A stretch of 60,814 bases of DNA from positions 1 through 60,814 of the forward strand of contig JAFWBI010000001.1 in the NCBI GenBank assembly GCA_017507215.1. The letters run 5' to 3'. The notes under the pieces are model-generated. The model worked only from the letters and a program-made list of their open reading frames with translations, had not been told where the DNA came from and searched no databases. A program made the position numbers and the translations under genes. This stretch comes from Clostridia bacterium. Its GTDB lineage: Bacteria; Bacillota; Clostridia; Christensenellales; UBA1242. Positions 8,299 to 16,361 of this stretch are shown in pieces; the first letter of the stretch is position 1, and each line of letters starts with the position of its first letter.

Positions 8299-9204
8299 CT
8301 ATGCTTCCCCCTTTCCATTCATAAGATTGATATAATATTCTTCAAGACCGATTTTATCCACCCAAATTTCGTTAACAATGATGCTGTTGTCATATAAATA
8401 TTTCACAACTTGTTCAGGGTTTTCAGCATCATAAACTCGAAGATATTCTTTTTGTTCATCTTCTTCAACTCTTTTGAATTTTTCTTTAAGAGTTTCTTTT
8501 GCTTTTTTCATATCACTTGTTTTAAGAGCAACAAATCGTGGACAACTGCTTTCAAGTTCATCAGCTGTCATTTCGCAAATCATTTTTCCACCACGAATAA
8601 TACCATAGTGTGTTGCAATCTTTTCAAGTTCGCCAAGAATATGTGAAGAAATAAGCACTGTTGCTCCAGACTTTGCAATATCTGTTAAAATTTCTCTCAT
8701 AATTCTCATACCATCTGCATCAAGACCATTGATTGGTTCGTCTAAAACCAAAAGCTTTGAACTTCCAAGAAGAGCCATTGCAATTCCAATTCTTTGCTTC
8801 ATGCCAAGTGAACAGTTTTTGAATTTGTTTCCAGCAGCGCCTTCCATTCTAACCATTGTCAAAACTTTTCGAACTGCATTTGCTTTATCTTTGATTGAAA
8901 GGTTTGTTGCTTGAATCATCAAGTTGTTCCAAACTGTGAGATTTGGAAAGCAGCCAGGTGCTTCAATCAAAACACCCATATTTGCTCTGACATCAGCGTC
9001 TGTGTGCTCTCTGTCATAAATTTTTACTTCGCCACTTGTTTTGTGAATGAGCCCACAAATAATTTTTTCAGTTGTAGACTTTCCACTTCCATTTTCTCCA
9101 ATAAAGCCATAAATTGAACCCATTGGAACTGTCATATTAAGGCCAACAAGTGCTTGTTTTTCACCAAAATTTTTGCATAAATTTCTAATTTCTATCGCAT
9201 TCAT
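8299..9204 (-). CDS. ABC transporter ATP-binding protein (first copy)
   Basis: This 301-residue nucleotide-binding subunit powers the adjacent ABC-2 permease. Motifs are intact: Walker A GENGSGKST at 36-44, signature SLGMKQR at 132-138, Walker B LLVLDEP at 151-157 and the H-loop His in SSHIL near 188. About 90 further residues at the C-terminus match the layout of BcrA-type ATPases. It is very similar to the ATPase at 10038-10940, with motifs at the same residue numbers. It overlaps functionally and by spacing with the permease genes on both sides, in one operon running from 11303 to 7491. Confidence 0.93.
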   Translation of the reverse strand: MNAIEIRNLCKNFGEKQALVGLNMTVPMGSIYGFIGENGSGKSTTEKIICGLIHKTSGEVKIYDREHTDADVRANMGVLIEAPGCFPNLTVWNNLMIQATNLSIKDKANAVRKVLTMVRMEGAAGNKFKNCSLGMKQRIGIAMALLGSSKLLVLDEPINGLDADGMRIMREILTDIAKSGATVLISSHILGELEKIATHYGIIRGGKMICEMTADELESSCPRFVALKTSDMKKAKETLKEKFKRVEEDEQKEYLRVYDAENPEQVVKYLYDNSIIVNEIWVDKIGLEEYYINLMNGKGEA

Positions 9205-9216
9205 TTTCTTATCTCC

Positions 9217-10038
9217 TTAATAAACATCACTCTTATTTAAAATGTAAGTGCCAAGCAAGTTGTAAATCACAGACCACGCAACTGAACAAGTTAGGCAAAT
9301 AATCACTGACAAGAAATTGCTTGAAAGACACGCATAAACTGATGAACCATAAAGGAAAATGTTTAAAATTCCACTATTGCCCAAAATTGCAGCTGCCGCA
9401 ATAATCAAAATGCCAGTTCCAAAGAAAAATGATGATGCTATTGAAATCCAAAAGTTCTTTCTGAAAATAATATTCAAAAATGTGTAAAGACTTGCCCAAC
9501 CAAGACTCATAATCACTTTGCCAAGAAGAGCGCAAATGAGTGAACCTGCGTTAACCTTAAATGAAAGCCCAACAAGTGCACCAGCAAGCACAGTTCCTGC
9601 AAAATATGTTCCACACATGCACATCATTGCAAATGCACAAGTGAGAGATTTTGAAATCAAATAGTCTTGTTTTTTTGCGTGAGTTGTGAAAAGTTGTTTA
9701 ACATATCCACTTTTATAGTCGTGTCCAATGAAAATTGACACCATAATTCCACCAAAAATGAAAACCATGTTCATATTTGCATACTGACCAATATTTTCAA
9801 TAACATAAATAGGTTTTTCAACAGCAATGCCATGCCAAGTGTTTGTGAAAAGCGCAGCAGTTTGCGAATCTCCCATACCAGTTGTTCCAATAATCATTGC
9901 AGGAATGATTGCTGCTATTGCAATGAAAATGTAAAACAATGGTGTGTGAAACAATCTGTAAAAGTCTACAGAAAGCATACTTTTGATGCGAGAAACAAAA
10001 CTTGGATTTTCAAATTTTAATTCTTTTGATTTTTCCAT
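9217..10038 (-). CDS. ABC-2 type transporter permease (second copy)
   Basis: A 273-residue membrane protein with about six hydrophobic helices, the first near residues 32-55, and an extracytoplasmic loop after it. Its ATG overlaps the stop of the upstream ATPase gene by the TAATG arrangement at 10038-10040, so translation is coupled. The pair with the ATPase at 10038-10940 repeats the arrangement of the first module, pointing to a tandem duplication of an ATPase-permease unit followed by divergence. The transported compound cannot be told from sequence. Confidence 0.85.
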   Translation of the reverse strand: MEKSKELKFENPSFVSRIKSMLSVDFYRLFHTPLFYIFIAIAAIIPAMIIGTTGMGDSQTAALFTNTWHGIAVEKPIYVIENIGQYANMNMVFIFGGIMVSIFIGHDYKSGYVKQLFTTHAKKQDYLISKSLTCAFAMMCMCGTYFAGTVLAGALVGLSFKVNAGSLICALLGKVIMSLGWASLYTFLNIIFRKNFWISIASSFFFGTGILIIAAAAILGNSGILNIFLYGSSVYACLSSNFLSVIICLTCSVAWSVIYNLLGTYILNKSDVY

Positions 10039-10940
10039 TATGCGTTCTCCTTTTTGCTCATAAGTTCAATGTAATATTCTTCAAGGCCGACTCTGTTTTT
10101 CTTGATTTCACTTGGAACGTATCCTTTTGAAACCAAATATTCAACGATTGCTTCAGTGTTTTCTTCGTCATAAACTCTAAGATAGCCAGATTCTTCACGA
10201 ACATTCTTAAACATTTTTTCAAGTGCTTTTTTTGCGCCTTGCATGTCGCCCACTTTGAATGAAACAAACACTCTTGCTCTTGATTCCATTTCTTCGGCTG
10301 AAAGTTCTTGAACCATTTTGCCTTGACGAATAATGCCATAGTGGGTAGCAATTTTTTCAAGCTCACCCAAAATGTGTGAAGAAATCAAAACTGTGCAGTT
10401 ATAGTTTTCTGTGATGTCCACCAAAATTTCACGCATGATTCTCATGCCGTCGGTGTCAAGACCATTGATTGGCTCGTCTAAAATCAAAAGTGCAGGGCTT
10501 CCAAGAAGCGCCATTGCTATTCCAACTCTTTGCTTCATGCCAAGTGAACATTTTTTGAATTTGAGTTCTTTGTTTTGTTCCATTCGAACAATTTTCAAAA
10601 CTCTGTCAATTTCTTCATCTGCATTTGAAATGCCAAGATTTAAACATTGCATTTTAAGGTTCATGTAAATACTAGAACCTGGAAAGCAACCGGCATTTTC
10701 AATGAGCGCACCAACACGAACTCGAACACCAGCGTCTGTGTAATCTTTCCCAAAAAGCTTAATTGTTCCAGCATCTTTTGAAAGGTGTCCACAAATGAGT
10801 TTTTCAGTTGTTGACTTACCACTTCCGTTTTCACCAATAAAGCCATAGATTGAGCCAACTGGAACTTTCATGCTGAGCCCATTCAAGGCATACATTCCAC
10901 GAAATGACTTTTTAAGTCCTTTAATTTCTATTGCGTACAT
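10038..10940 (-). CDS. ABC transporter ATP-binding protein (second copy)
   Basis: A 300-residue ATPase with Walker A GENGSGKST at 36-44, signature SLGMKQR at 132-138, Walker B LLILDEP at 151-157 and an H-loop His near 189. It is closely related to the ATPase at 8299-9204, sharing long identical stretches around every motif. The ribosome site AGGAG precedes ATG 10940. It is the second gene of the operon, after the small coiled-coil protein, and is translationally coupled to its permease. Regulation by the divergent TetR protein is likely from the arrangement. Confidence 0.93.
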   Translation of the reverse strand: MYAIEIKGLKKSFRGMYALNGLSMKVPVGSIYGFIGENGSGKSTTEKLICGHLSKDAGTIKLFGKDYTDAGVRVRVGALIENAGCFPGSSIYMNLKMQCLNLGISNADEEIDRVLKIVRMEQNKELKFKKCSLGMKQRVGIAMALLGSPALLILDEPINGLDTDGMRIMREILVDITENYNCTVLISSHILGELEKIATHYGIIRQGKMVQELSAEEMESRARVFVSFKVGDMQGAKKALEKMFKNVREESGYLRVYDEENTEAIVEYLVSKGYVPSEIKKNRVGLEEYYIELMSKKENA

Positions 10941-10958
10941 TATCTCGCTCCTAAAAAT

Positions 10959-11303
10959 TTATTTCTTTTTTGTTACTTTTGCAGCTTCATATCTTTCATT
11001 TGCTGCTTTAATTCTTTCATTTGCTTCTTCAATTTGTTTAGCTTGTTCTTCTCTAATTTTTGCAGTTCTTTCAGCAGGTGTCATGTGAGCATCGTCCCAA
11101 GATTGTTTAGCTTGTTCTTTTGCTTTTCTAAAAGTGTTTGTTCCCCTGTTTTCTTCAAAGTTTGCTTTTGCTTCTGCCTTTGCTGCTGCAAAGTTTGCTT
11201 TGTCAACTTCGTGTTGTGCCTTAGCACTTTCTTTCATATCACTAAACGCTTTCTTTAAGCCCCTTCCGGCTTTCTTAAAAATGTTATCTTTCTTTTCTTG
11301 CAT
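10959..11303 (-). CDS. Small charged helical protein, first gene of the ABC operon
   Basis: This 114-residue protein is rich in Ala, Lys and Glu (for example HEVDKANFAAAKAEAKANFE around residues 30-50) and is probably almost entirely alpha-helical or coiled coil. It lacks a signal peptide and membrane helices. The ribosome site AAGGAG precedes ATG 11303. I do not recognise a family. Its place as the leading gene of a TetR-flanked double ABC exporter operon suggests an accessory role or co-regulation, but nothing in the sequence shows the function. Confidence 0.75.
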   Translation of the reverse strand: MQEKKDNIFKKAGRGLKKAFSDMKESAKAQHEVDKANFAAAKAEAKANFEENRGTNTFRKAKEQAKQSWDDAHMTPAERTAKIREEQAKQIEEANERIKAANERYEAAKVTKKK

Positions 11304-11355
11304 CTTTTTAATCTCCTTAAATTAAAAATTTTCAGCCAAGCCATTATTCCAACAC

Positions 11356-11384
11356 TTGACTTGTTAATCATATTTTAATACAAT
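11356..11384 (+). promoter_or_regulatory. Sigma-A promoter for the TetR gene
   Basis: TTGACT (11356-11361), 17-nt spacer, TACAAT (11379-11384). It overlaps the divergent ABC-operon promoter. Confidence 0.6.
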
Positions 11385-11401
11385 GATTTTGTGATTATCA
11401 A
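11372..11401 (-). promoter_or_regulatory. Sigma-A promoter for the ABC operon
   Basis: Minus strand: TTGATA (11396-11401), 18-nt spacer, TAAAAT (11372-11377). The TGTTGGAATAAT copy at 11343-11355 lies just downstream of the expected start site. Confidence 0.6.
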
Positions 11402-11509
11402 CAAAATAAAAAAATCATTCTCAACACAAAAACGACATTTGTTGGAATAATAAACATTAACAAAACAAACAATTTTTCTGTGTTGGAATAATGAAAAAAG
11501 GATGAATTT

Positions 11510-12061
11510 ATGAACACAAAAAACAACAAACGATATAAAATCAGCTGTGAAAAAATTGAAACAGCTTTCTTAACTTTAATTTTGAACCATAACTACGAAG
11601 ATATAACAATCAGCCAAATTTGCGAAGCGGCAGAAATCAACCGAAGCACTTTTTATGCACACTATGACGATATTAATGACCTGATTATCAAAATCGAAGC
11701 TGCTTTTGCAAACAGCGTTGCAAACATCTTCAATAACGGTTTAAGACAAAGCCATGATGCTTTTATTGAAATGTTCACTTTCGTTGAAAAGAATAAATAT
11801 TTTTATAAGGCATTTTTGAACATTCCATATATCTCACTTGCAGAAAAAAACACTAAAAGCAAAGTTATGACCAGTCTTAAAGACCACTTAAACAATAAAG
11901 ATGATATTGAACTTTTCTATCGCGCAAGTTTCTTCGGCGCAGGAATCAAAGAAATCTGCAGACTTTGGCTTGAACGTGACTGCAAAGAAACCCCTGAACA
12001 AATGGCAAAAATGATTTTCAATGAATACACAAACCGAAACGAAAATGATATTTTTGCTTAA
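11510..12061 (+). CDS. TetR/AcrR family transcriptional regulator
   Basis: A 183-residue regulator. Residues about 12-56 form the TetR helix-turn-helix (NYEDITISQICEAAEINRST, then FYAHYDDINDLI). The remainder is an all-helical ligand-binding and dimer region of no assignable specificity. The ribosome site AAAGGATG precedes ATG 11510. It is divergent from the double ABC operon and separated by a 206-nt region with overlapping promoters and three shared repeats, so it most likely represses that operon and itself. Confidence 0.9.
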   Translation: MNTKNNKRYKISCEKIETAFLTLILNHNYEDITISQICEAAEINRSTFYAHYDDINDLIIKIEAAFANSVANIFNNGLRQSHDAFIEMFTFVEKNKYFYKAFLNIPYISLAEKNTKSKVMTSLKDHLNNKDDIELFYRASFFGAGIKEICRLWLERDCKETPEQMAKMIFNEYTNRNENDIFA

Positions 12062-12090
12062 ATTTTCACACAAAAAATTTCGCATAAAAA

Positions 12091-12120
12091 AAGAATTGAG
12101 AGTGCTCTCAATTCTTTTTG
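12091..12120. terminator. Bidirectional intrinsic terminator
   Basis: AAGAATTGAGAG (12091-12102) pairs with CTCTCAATTCTT (12105-12116), flanked by A and T tracts, between the convergent TetR and RNase H genes. Confidence 0.85.
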
Positions 12121-12130
12121 TTTTGATTCA

Positions 12131-12997
12131 TTAATCATCAAGATTTGTGGTTGCAGCTAAGGCAATTTCGCCAGTTGCAAGTTCGTCACATCTGTTGTTA
12201 AATTCGTTGTCTGCATGACCTTTAACTTTGTTGAAATTCACTTGATGCACCTGCATAAGTTCATCAAGACGTTTCCAATATTCGATATTTTTGACAGGCT
12301 TTTTGTCTGAACCAATCCAACCATTATTTTTCCAATTTTCAAGCCAACCAAGTTTGATTGCATTAACCACATAAGCAGAGTCTGAATAAAGTTCAACCAT
12401 GCAAGGCGCTTTAAGCATTTCAAGTGCGCGAATGACAGCTGTGATTTCCATTCGGTTGTTGGTGGTGTTTGCTTCAAATCCAGAGATTTCTTTTTTATGA
12501 CTTCCATGAAAAAGAATCGCTCCCCAACCACCAGGACCAGGGTTTCCAGAACAAGCTCCATCGGTGTAAATTGTGACATTGTTGTCTTTTTTCACATCAA
12601 AATTTTCTGCTTCTTTTTTTTCATTTGATTTAAAACTTTGAATGAAATCATTCCAGTCCATTTCAGCTTTCACACTGAACTTTAAAGAGTATTTTTCATT
12701 GACTGAATTTAACCAATCTATTGCAATTTTTGCATTTTCACCCAAATTTTCAACAAAAATGACATCAATTTGCACTTTTTTTGAATTATTTTTAACAAGA
12801 CTCTCAACCAAATCAATAAAATCTTTAGAAACAAAATTCAAAAACAAACCGGTGTAAATGGTTATTTTTTTATAATTATTCAAATCAAGTAAAGCAAATT
12901 CTGAAAGTTTGAAACAATCAGTTTTTGAATTTGATTTAGCACTGCTCATAATTTCTTGTTCGTTTTTTGAAGGACCATCAAACAAAATTAAATCCAT
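12131..12997 (-). CDS. rnhA: Ribonuclease HI with an N-terminal extension
   Basis: A 288-residue protein. Residues about 140-275 are a complete RNase HI domain that cuts the RNA strand of RNA-DNA hybrids. D146 ([16 protein letters not shown]), E184 (NNRMEI), D206 (YSDSAYV) and D271 (RCDELA) form the metal site, and H261 ([10 protein letters not shown]) is the flexible-loop His. The first 135 residues are a separate alpha/beta-looking region with no family I recognise; it is not the short caulimovirus-type hybrid-binding domain. The ribosome site AGGAG precedes ATG 12997. Confidence 0.92.
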   Translation of the reverse strand: MDLILFDGPSKNEQEIMSSAKSNSKTDCFKLSEFALLDLNNYKKITIYTGLFLNFVSKDFIDLVESLVKNNSKKVQIDVIFVENLGENAKIAIDWLNSVNEKYSLKFSVKAEMDWNDFIQSFKSNEKKEAENFDVKKDNNVTIYTDGACSGNPGPGGWGAILFHGSHKKEISGFEANTTNNRMEITAVIRALEMLKAPCMVELYSDSAYVVNAIKLGWLENWKNNGWIGSDKKPVKNIEYWKRLDELMQVHQVNFNKVKGHADNEFNNRCDELATGEIALAATTNLDD

Positions 12998-13017
12998 ATC
13001 ATTCTCCTATCAAAAAC

Positions 13018-13046
13018 ATATTATCACAAATATTCTCTTTTAACAA
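13018..13046 (-). promoter_or_regulatory. Promoter for the RNase H gene
   Basis: Minus strand: TTGTTA (13041-13046), 17-nt spacer, TAATAT (13018-13023). Confidence 0.5.
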
Positions 13047-13067
13047 ATAAATTGTGGCAAAAATATA

Positions 13068-13097
13068 TTGACACAAAACAAGCTTTTGTGATATACT
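13068..13097 (+). promoter_or_regulatory. Promoter of the tRNA-Trp gene
   Basis: TTGACA (13068-13073), 18-nt spacer, TATACT (13092-13097), 13 nt before the mature tRNA 5' end. Confidence 0.8.
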
Positions 13098-13109
13098 CTC
13101 TTTGTTGTT

Positions 13110-13183
13110 AGGGGTGTAGTTCATCGGTAGAATGAGAGTCTCCAAAACTCCAGAGGAGGGTTCGACTCCTTCCACCCCTGCCA
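13110..13183 (+). tRNA. trnW: tRNA-Trp (anticodon CCA)
   Basis: This 74-nt tRNA includes an encoded CCA (13181-13183). The acceptor stem AGGGGTG (13110-13116) pairs with CACCCCT, and the discriminator base is G. The D arm is GTTC/GAAT with loop ATCGGTA. The anticodon loop CTCCAAA places CCA at positions 34-36, and the T arm GAGGG/CCTTC has loop TTCGACT. The anticodon stem AGAGT/ACTCC has one A-C mismatch at its top pair (27-43). It has its own promoter and terminator. Confidence 0.95.
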
Positions 13184-13186
13184 AAC

Positions 13187-13214
13187 AAAAGACCACCAAA
13201 TGGTGGTCTTTTTT
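13187..13214 (+). terminator. Intrinsic terminator of tRNA-Trp
   Basis: AAAAGACCACC (13187-13197), loop AAAT, GGTGGTCTTTT and further T residues. Confidence 0.85.
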
Positions 13215-13225
13215 GCTGAAAAAAT

Positions 13226-13426
13226 TTATTTTATCTCGTCTTTAAACTGCTTTTCAAATTGTTTCATTCGAGATTCCGTTTCTTTCAATCTTTCTGCTAT
13301 CTCTTCTTCTGTCAATGGTCTGTCTGCTTTTAGTCTTTGCTCGAACTCTATCATTTCCGATAAAGGAAGTGTCACCATTTCCCCTTCTACCATTTTCATT
13401 ACTAATGGCTCTTTCTTGTTTTCCAT
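13226..13426 (-). CDS. Small charged protein of unknown function
   Basis: A 66-residue protein, rich in Glu and Lys, whose second half (LTEEEIAERLKETESRMKQF) should be a helix or coiled coil. GGAG stands about 10 nt before ATG 13426, which is preferred over the in-frame upstream start at 13453. No signal peptide or membrane helix is seen and I recognise no family. It ends just beyond the tRNA-Trp terminator and has no obvious partner gene. Confidence 0.6.
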   Translation of the reverse strand: MENKKEPLVMKMVEGEMVTLPLSEMIEFEQRLKADRPLTEEEIAERLKETESRMKQFEKQFKDEIK

Positions 13427-13550
13427 ATTCACTTTCTCCGTTATTAAAATCATACTAATTTTAAACTTTCATGTCAAACTTGCTAAATAAAGAATATTTT
13501 AATTTCGTTTTTTTTGCTGGTTGTGCTACAATCTTATTAGGAGTATGTTT

Positions 13551-14102
13551 ATGAGAAAAACAAAAAATAATGAAGAGTTTTTGCTTGTGCTTGACGATGA
13601 TGGCAATTCAACAAACAAACTTGAAAAGCGAAGCGTTGTTCATAATGAGCTTTTGTGGCACAATGAAATTGCTCTTTGGATTTTGAACCCAGAAAACAAA
13701 TCTATTCTTCTTCAAAGGCGAAGTGCATCAAAAAAATCAAACCCAAACAAACTAGCTCTTTGCATGGGACACGTTTCAGGATTCGATACCCTTGAAGAAA
13801 CTGCTATTCGAGAAGCTCAAGAAGAACTTGGAATTGAAATTTCGATTTACCCACTCAAAAAGCTTTTGACAACGAGAGCAAAAAACGACACAAATCATTG
13901 TTTTTCTAATCATTTTTATATTGTGGCAAACATTCCACTTTCAAGCATCACAGTTCAAACCGAAGAACTCTCAGAAGTGTGTTATATGGACTATGAAGAG
14001 TTTAAAACAAAACTTCGCTCAGGTGACAGCGAACTTGCTTTTAGAAACCACAAGATTTACGACCAAATTTTTGAAGAATTCGACAAAATATTTTTAAAAT
14101 AA
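13551..14102 (+). CDS. Nudix hydrolase (YfcD/IDI-like)
   Basis: This 183-residue protein has a Nudix box at residues 73-95 (GHVSGFDTLEETAI, then REAQEELGI). The REx2EE catalytic core R87-E88/E91-E92 is intact, while the first Glu of the canonical box is Asp79. The N-terminal region (HNELLWHNEIALWI, LQRRSASKKSNPN) resembles YfcD and isopentenyl-diphosphate isomerase-type Nudix proteins. The substrate is probably a nucleoside or prenyl diphosphate but is not determinable here. AGGAG at 13539-13543 sets the start at ATG 13551. The permease gene follows after 20 nt. Confidence 0.9.
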   Translation: MRKTKNNEEFLLVLDDDGNSTNKLEKRSVVHNELLWHNEIALWILNPENKSILLQRRSASKKSNPNKLALCMGHVSGFDTLEETAIREAQEELGIEISIYPLKKLLTTRAKNDTNHCFSNHFYIVANIPLSSITVQTEELSEVCYMDYEEFKTKLRSGDSELAFRNHKIYDQIFEEFDKIFLK

Positions 14103-14122
14103 TCTATTAGGAATTTTATTTC

Positions 14123-15328
14123 ATGACAAAAGAAAAGAAAGTTATTATTTCAATCTCATCACTCATCTGCTTTCTAGATGTGTTTTATGAATTGTTTTTC
14201 AATATTTACATTTTGCAAAACGTCACAACAAACATAACATATATTTTTGCGTGTTATATGGTTGGTGTTTTGATTGCAATCGCACTATATTATCCATTCT
14301 ATAAAATTTTAAACGGCAAAACTGCCACATGGATTTATCGCACAAGCTTTATTCTTTCGTTTATCTTAATCATTCTTTCAATGACAATTAATGCTAGTTT
14401 TGCGTTTGCACTCATCTTCATCAATTCACTTAAATACGTGAAGAGCATGTGCTTTTCAATTCCACAAGAAATTGCAACTATTCAGTTTGTTGACAAAAAA
14501 GAATCTGACGGATTTTTGGCAATCAAAGTCATTTTCAACACAGTTGTTAAGGTTGGCTTCAGCTTGATTGTTTCATCACTTTTTGCCTATGTTGACACTG
14601 TTGTTCTTTTTGTTTTAATGCTTGTGATTGTTGTGATTATGTTTGCTCTCAGTTTTCAAATGAAATCTACTGGTGCTGATTTTGTTTTCAGACCAAAAGG
14701 CTATCTTAACGATTGCAAAAGCTATCCACACATGAAATATATCTATCTTGCACACGCATTCAAAAGAATGTCTGAAGCAGGTGTGGTTGCAACACTGATT
14801 CCAATTATGTTGTTTTTGAAACTTGACAGTGAGTTTTCAATTGGAATCTATTCAACAATCGCATATGTTGTCACAATTTTCTGGCTTCCAGTTTTTGTGA
14901 AGTTGCATAAGGCTAAAAACAAAATTCTTTATACTTCAATACTTTTGCTTGTTGCATCATCAATTCTTCTTGTTGCAATTCCAAGCAAAGTGACTTATGT
15001 GCTCTATTACTTTTTGAATCAAATCGCAAGTGCAACCTACACAAACAAAGAAAATGCTGACCTATTCAGCAGCATCAAGTTCCCTGTTTTAAATGAAAAC
15101 AAAGAAGAACACACTTATTTTTATGGGCTTTATGGTCTTGTTGCCGAAGTCATCTCATATTTAGTTGGAATTGCAGCTTATGAGCTTTTCCCAGTTGAAT
15201 ATTCAATTCCACTCATCATAATTTTGTTTATGTCAGCAAAACTTGTTTCTGTTATACTGCTTCAAAAAGCAAATTCAATTTCATCAAAAATTGAAAACAT
15301 TGAACCCGTTATGGTTGCAAACAGCTAA
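14123..15328 (+). CDS. MFS-like membrane transporter
   Basis: A 401-residue polytopic protein with about 11-12 hydrophobic helices in two halves separated by a more polar middle stretch (residues about 190-215), as in major facilitator permeases. I see no substrate-specific motif. AGGA precedes ATG 14123 at a long spacing. It lies 20 nt after the Nudix gene and is probably co-transcribed with it, but a functional link is not evident. A divergent or lineage-specific transporter family is possible. Confidence 0.75.
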   Translation: MTKEKKVIISISSLICFLDVFYELFFNIYILQNVTTNITYIFACYMVGVLIAIALYYPFYKILNGKTATWIYRTSFILSFILIILSMTINASFAFALIFINSLKYVKSMCFSIPQEIATIQFVDKKESDGFLAIKVIFNTVVKVGFSLIVSSLFAYVDTVVLFVLMLVIVVIMFALSFQMKSTGADFVFRPKGYLNDCKSYPHMKYIYLAHAFKRMSEAGVVATLIPIMLFLKLDSEFSIGIYSTIAYVVTIFWLPVFVKLHKAKNKILYTSILLLVASSILLVAIPSKVTYVLYYFLNQIASATYTNKENADLFSSIKFPVLNENKEEHTYFYGLYGLVAEVISYLVGIAAYELFPVEYSIPLIIILFMSAKLVSVILLQKANSISSKIENIEPVMVANS

Positions 15329-15340
15329 TCAACTTTACTC

Positions 15341-15369
15341 TTGATATTTTTTAAATTTTAATTTATAAT
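15341..15369 (+). promoter_or_regulatory. Sigma-A promoter of the Cys-rich gene
   Basis: TTGATA (15341-15346), 17-nt spacer, TATAAT (15364-15369), then AAGGAG and ATG 15391. Confidence 0.8.
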
Positions 15370-15390
15370 AAATTTGTTAAGGAGATAATC

Positions 15391-15654
15391 ATGGAAATTA
15401 AACATGGCGACAAAAATGGTATGTGTGTGCTTGAAGACGATAAGAAGTGTAATGATTGTGGCGAATGCGACAGATGCGACTTAGACCCAACAAAAATCTG
15501 CGACAACTGTGGAGCTTGTATCAGCGAATTCAACACAAATGAAAAAGGTTTTGTTGAAATTCCTATCGACAAAATTGATATGACTGGCGGCGAACCTTCA
15601 CTTGAAGATTTTTACAAAATGTATGGTCTTGAAGACGAAGACGACGAAGAATAA
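15391..15654 (+). CDS. Small acidic Cys-rich protein, possibly metal- or Fe-S-binding
   Basis: An 87-residue protein with eight Cys in the first half: C12, then C20-x2-C23-x2-C26-x2-C29, then C37-x2-C40-x2-C43. The second half is Cys-free and ends in an acidic tail (GLEDEDDEE). The evenly spaced CxxC repeats suggest a zinc or iron-sulfur site, but the spacing is not that of a classical 2[4Fe-4S] ferredoxin (CxxCxxCxxxCP). Strong promoter, AAGGAG ribosome site and its own terminator mark it as a separately expressed gene. Function unknown. Confidence 0.8.
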   Translation: MEIKHGDKNGMCVLEDDKKCNDCGECDRCDLDPTKICDNCGACISEFNTNEKGFVEIPIDKIDMTGGEPSLEDFYKMYGLEDEDDEE

Positions 15655-15655
15655 T

Positions 15656-15689
15656 AAAAAGACAGGTTAAATATAACCTGTCTTTTTTT
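15656..15689. terminator. Bidirectional intrinsic terminator
   Basis: GACAGGTTA (15661-15669), loop AATA, TAACCTGTC (15674-15682), with flanking A and T tracts. Confidence 0.88.
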
Positions 15690-16287
15690 AATTCACACCA
15701 CTTCCTGGCTGAGATTCTTCTTTATTTAAAAAAATCTCAGGCAATTCATTTTTATAAATATCGTTTGCAACAATTTGAAGTTTTGTTGACATATCAGCAA
15801 AATCCATTTCATCATACTCTTTTAATGTGAGAGCTGAAATGCTTGGTTTACTTTTAATTGTTTCACTCGCTAAACTATACAGTGAAGTGATTCTTTCAAT
15901 ATCTGCTCTTTCAAGTGTTTTTTCTTTTGTTTCAACAGACGCAATTCCCATTGGAACATAATTGAAAAAAGTTTTTGCCAAAAAATCACCATAATAAACA
16001 TTTTCTGCACCATTTGCATTAGCAAAAGCATCAAAAATTATTGGGTCATATTCATCTTTTTCTCTATGAATTTTACAAATCGACAAACCACTTCCATCAA
16101 CTATCACACCAACAAGTAAATGTGTTGGCTCTTTATGTCCTTCATCAGTTGCATAACCAAAACATGAATTGTCACCTAGTACTAAAATTTCACCATTCCA
16201 ACTATTTTTTGAATTACCTGCTGCATCTTGAGTGTCAGCATACCATTTGCAATTGATGTCATAAGCGCTTTTAATTTTTGATTCCAT
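15688..16287 (-). CDS. Hypothetical cytosolic protein
   Basis: A 199-residue protein. The first 120 residues look beta-rich (for example WNGEILVLGDNSCFGYA and THLLVGVIVDGSGLSI) and the rest is mostly helical. There is no signal peptide, membrane segment or recognisable motif. AAGGAG lies 5 nt before ATG 16287, which is preferred over the GTG at 16293. It has its own promoter and converges on the Cys-rich gene. I do not recognise a family. Confidence 0.7.
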   Translation of the reverse strand: MESKIKSAYDINCKWYADTQDAAGNSKNSWNGEILVLGDNSCFGYATDEGHKEPTHLLVGVIVDGSGLSICKIHREKDEYDPIIFDAFANANGAENVYYGDFLAKTFFNYVPMGIASVETKEKTLERADIERITSLYSLASETIKSKPSISALTLKEYDEMDFADMSTKLQIVANDIYKNELPEIFLNKEESQPGSGVN

Positions 16288-16307
16288 AACCACTCCTTAT
16301 ACAAACC

Positions 16308-16336
16308 ATTATATATAATTAAATATTAAATTTCAA
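16308..16336 (-). promoter_or_regulatory. Sigma-A promoter of the hypothetical gene ending at 15688
   Basis: Minus strand: TTGAAA (16331-16336), 17-nt spacer, TATAAT (16308-16313). Confidence 0.75.
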
Positions 16337-16361
16337 TAGCAACCATAATTTTAATACAAAA

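Larger units (their letters stand above)
11343..11492. repeat. Three copies of TGTTGGAATAAT in the divergent TetR/ABC control region
   Basis: The 12-mer occurs on the minus strand within 11343-11355 (as ATTATTCCAACAC) and on the plus strand within 11440-11451 and 11480-11492. Two copies extend to GTGTTGGAATAAT. Each copy reads in the direction of the transcript it sits in: one in the ABC-operon leader, two in the TetR leader. They are the best candidates for the regulator's operators, or for a shared mRNA element. Confidence 0.65.

Noticed and set aside
12999..13199. Minus-strand open frame of 66 codons across the tRNA-Trp gene
   Set aside because: It is the antisense reading of the tRNA and its flanks, with no ribosome site; such frames are a known annotation artefact.
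13200..13490. Plus-strand frame of 96 codons after tRNA-Trp
   Set aside because: It starts in the tRNA terminator and is antisense to the better-supported 66-residue gene with a ribosome site.
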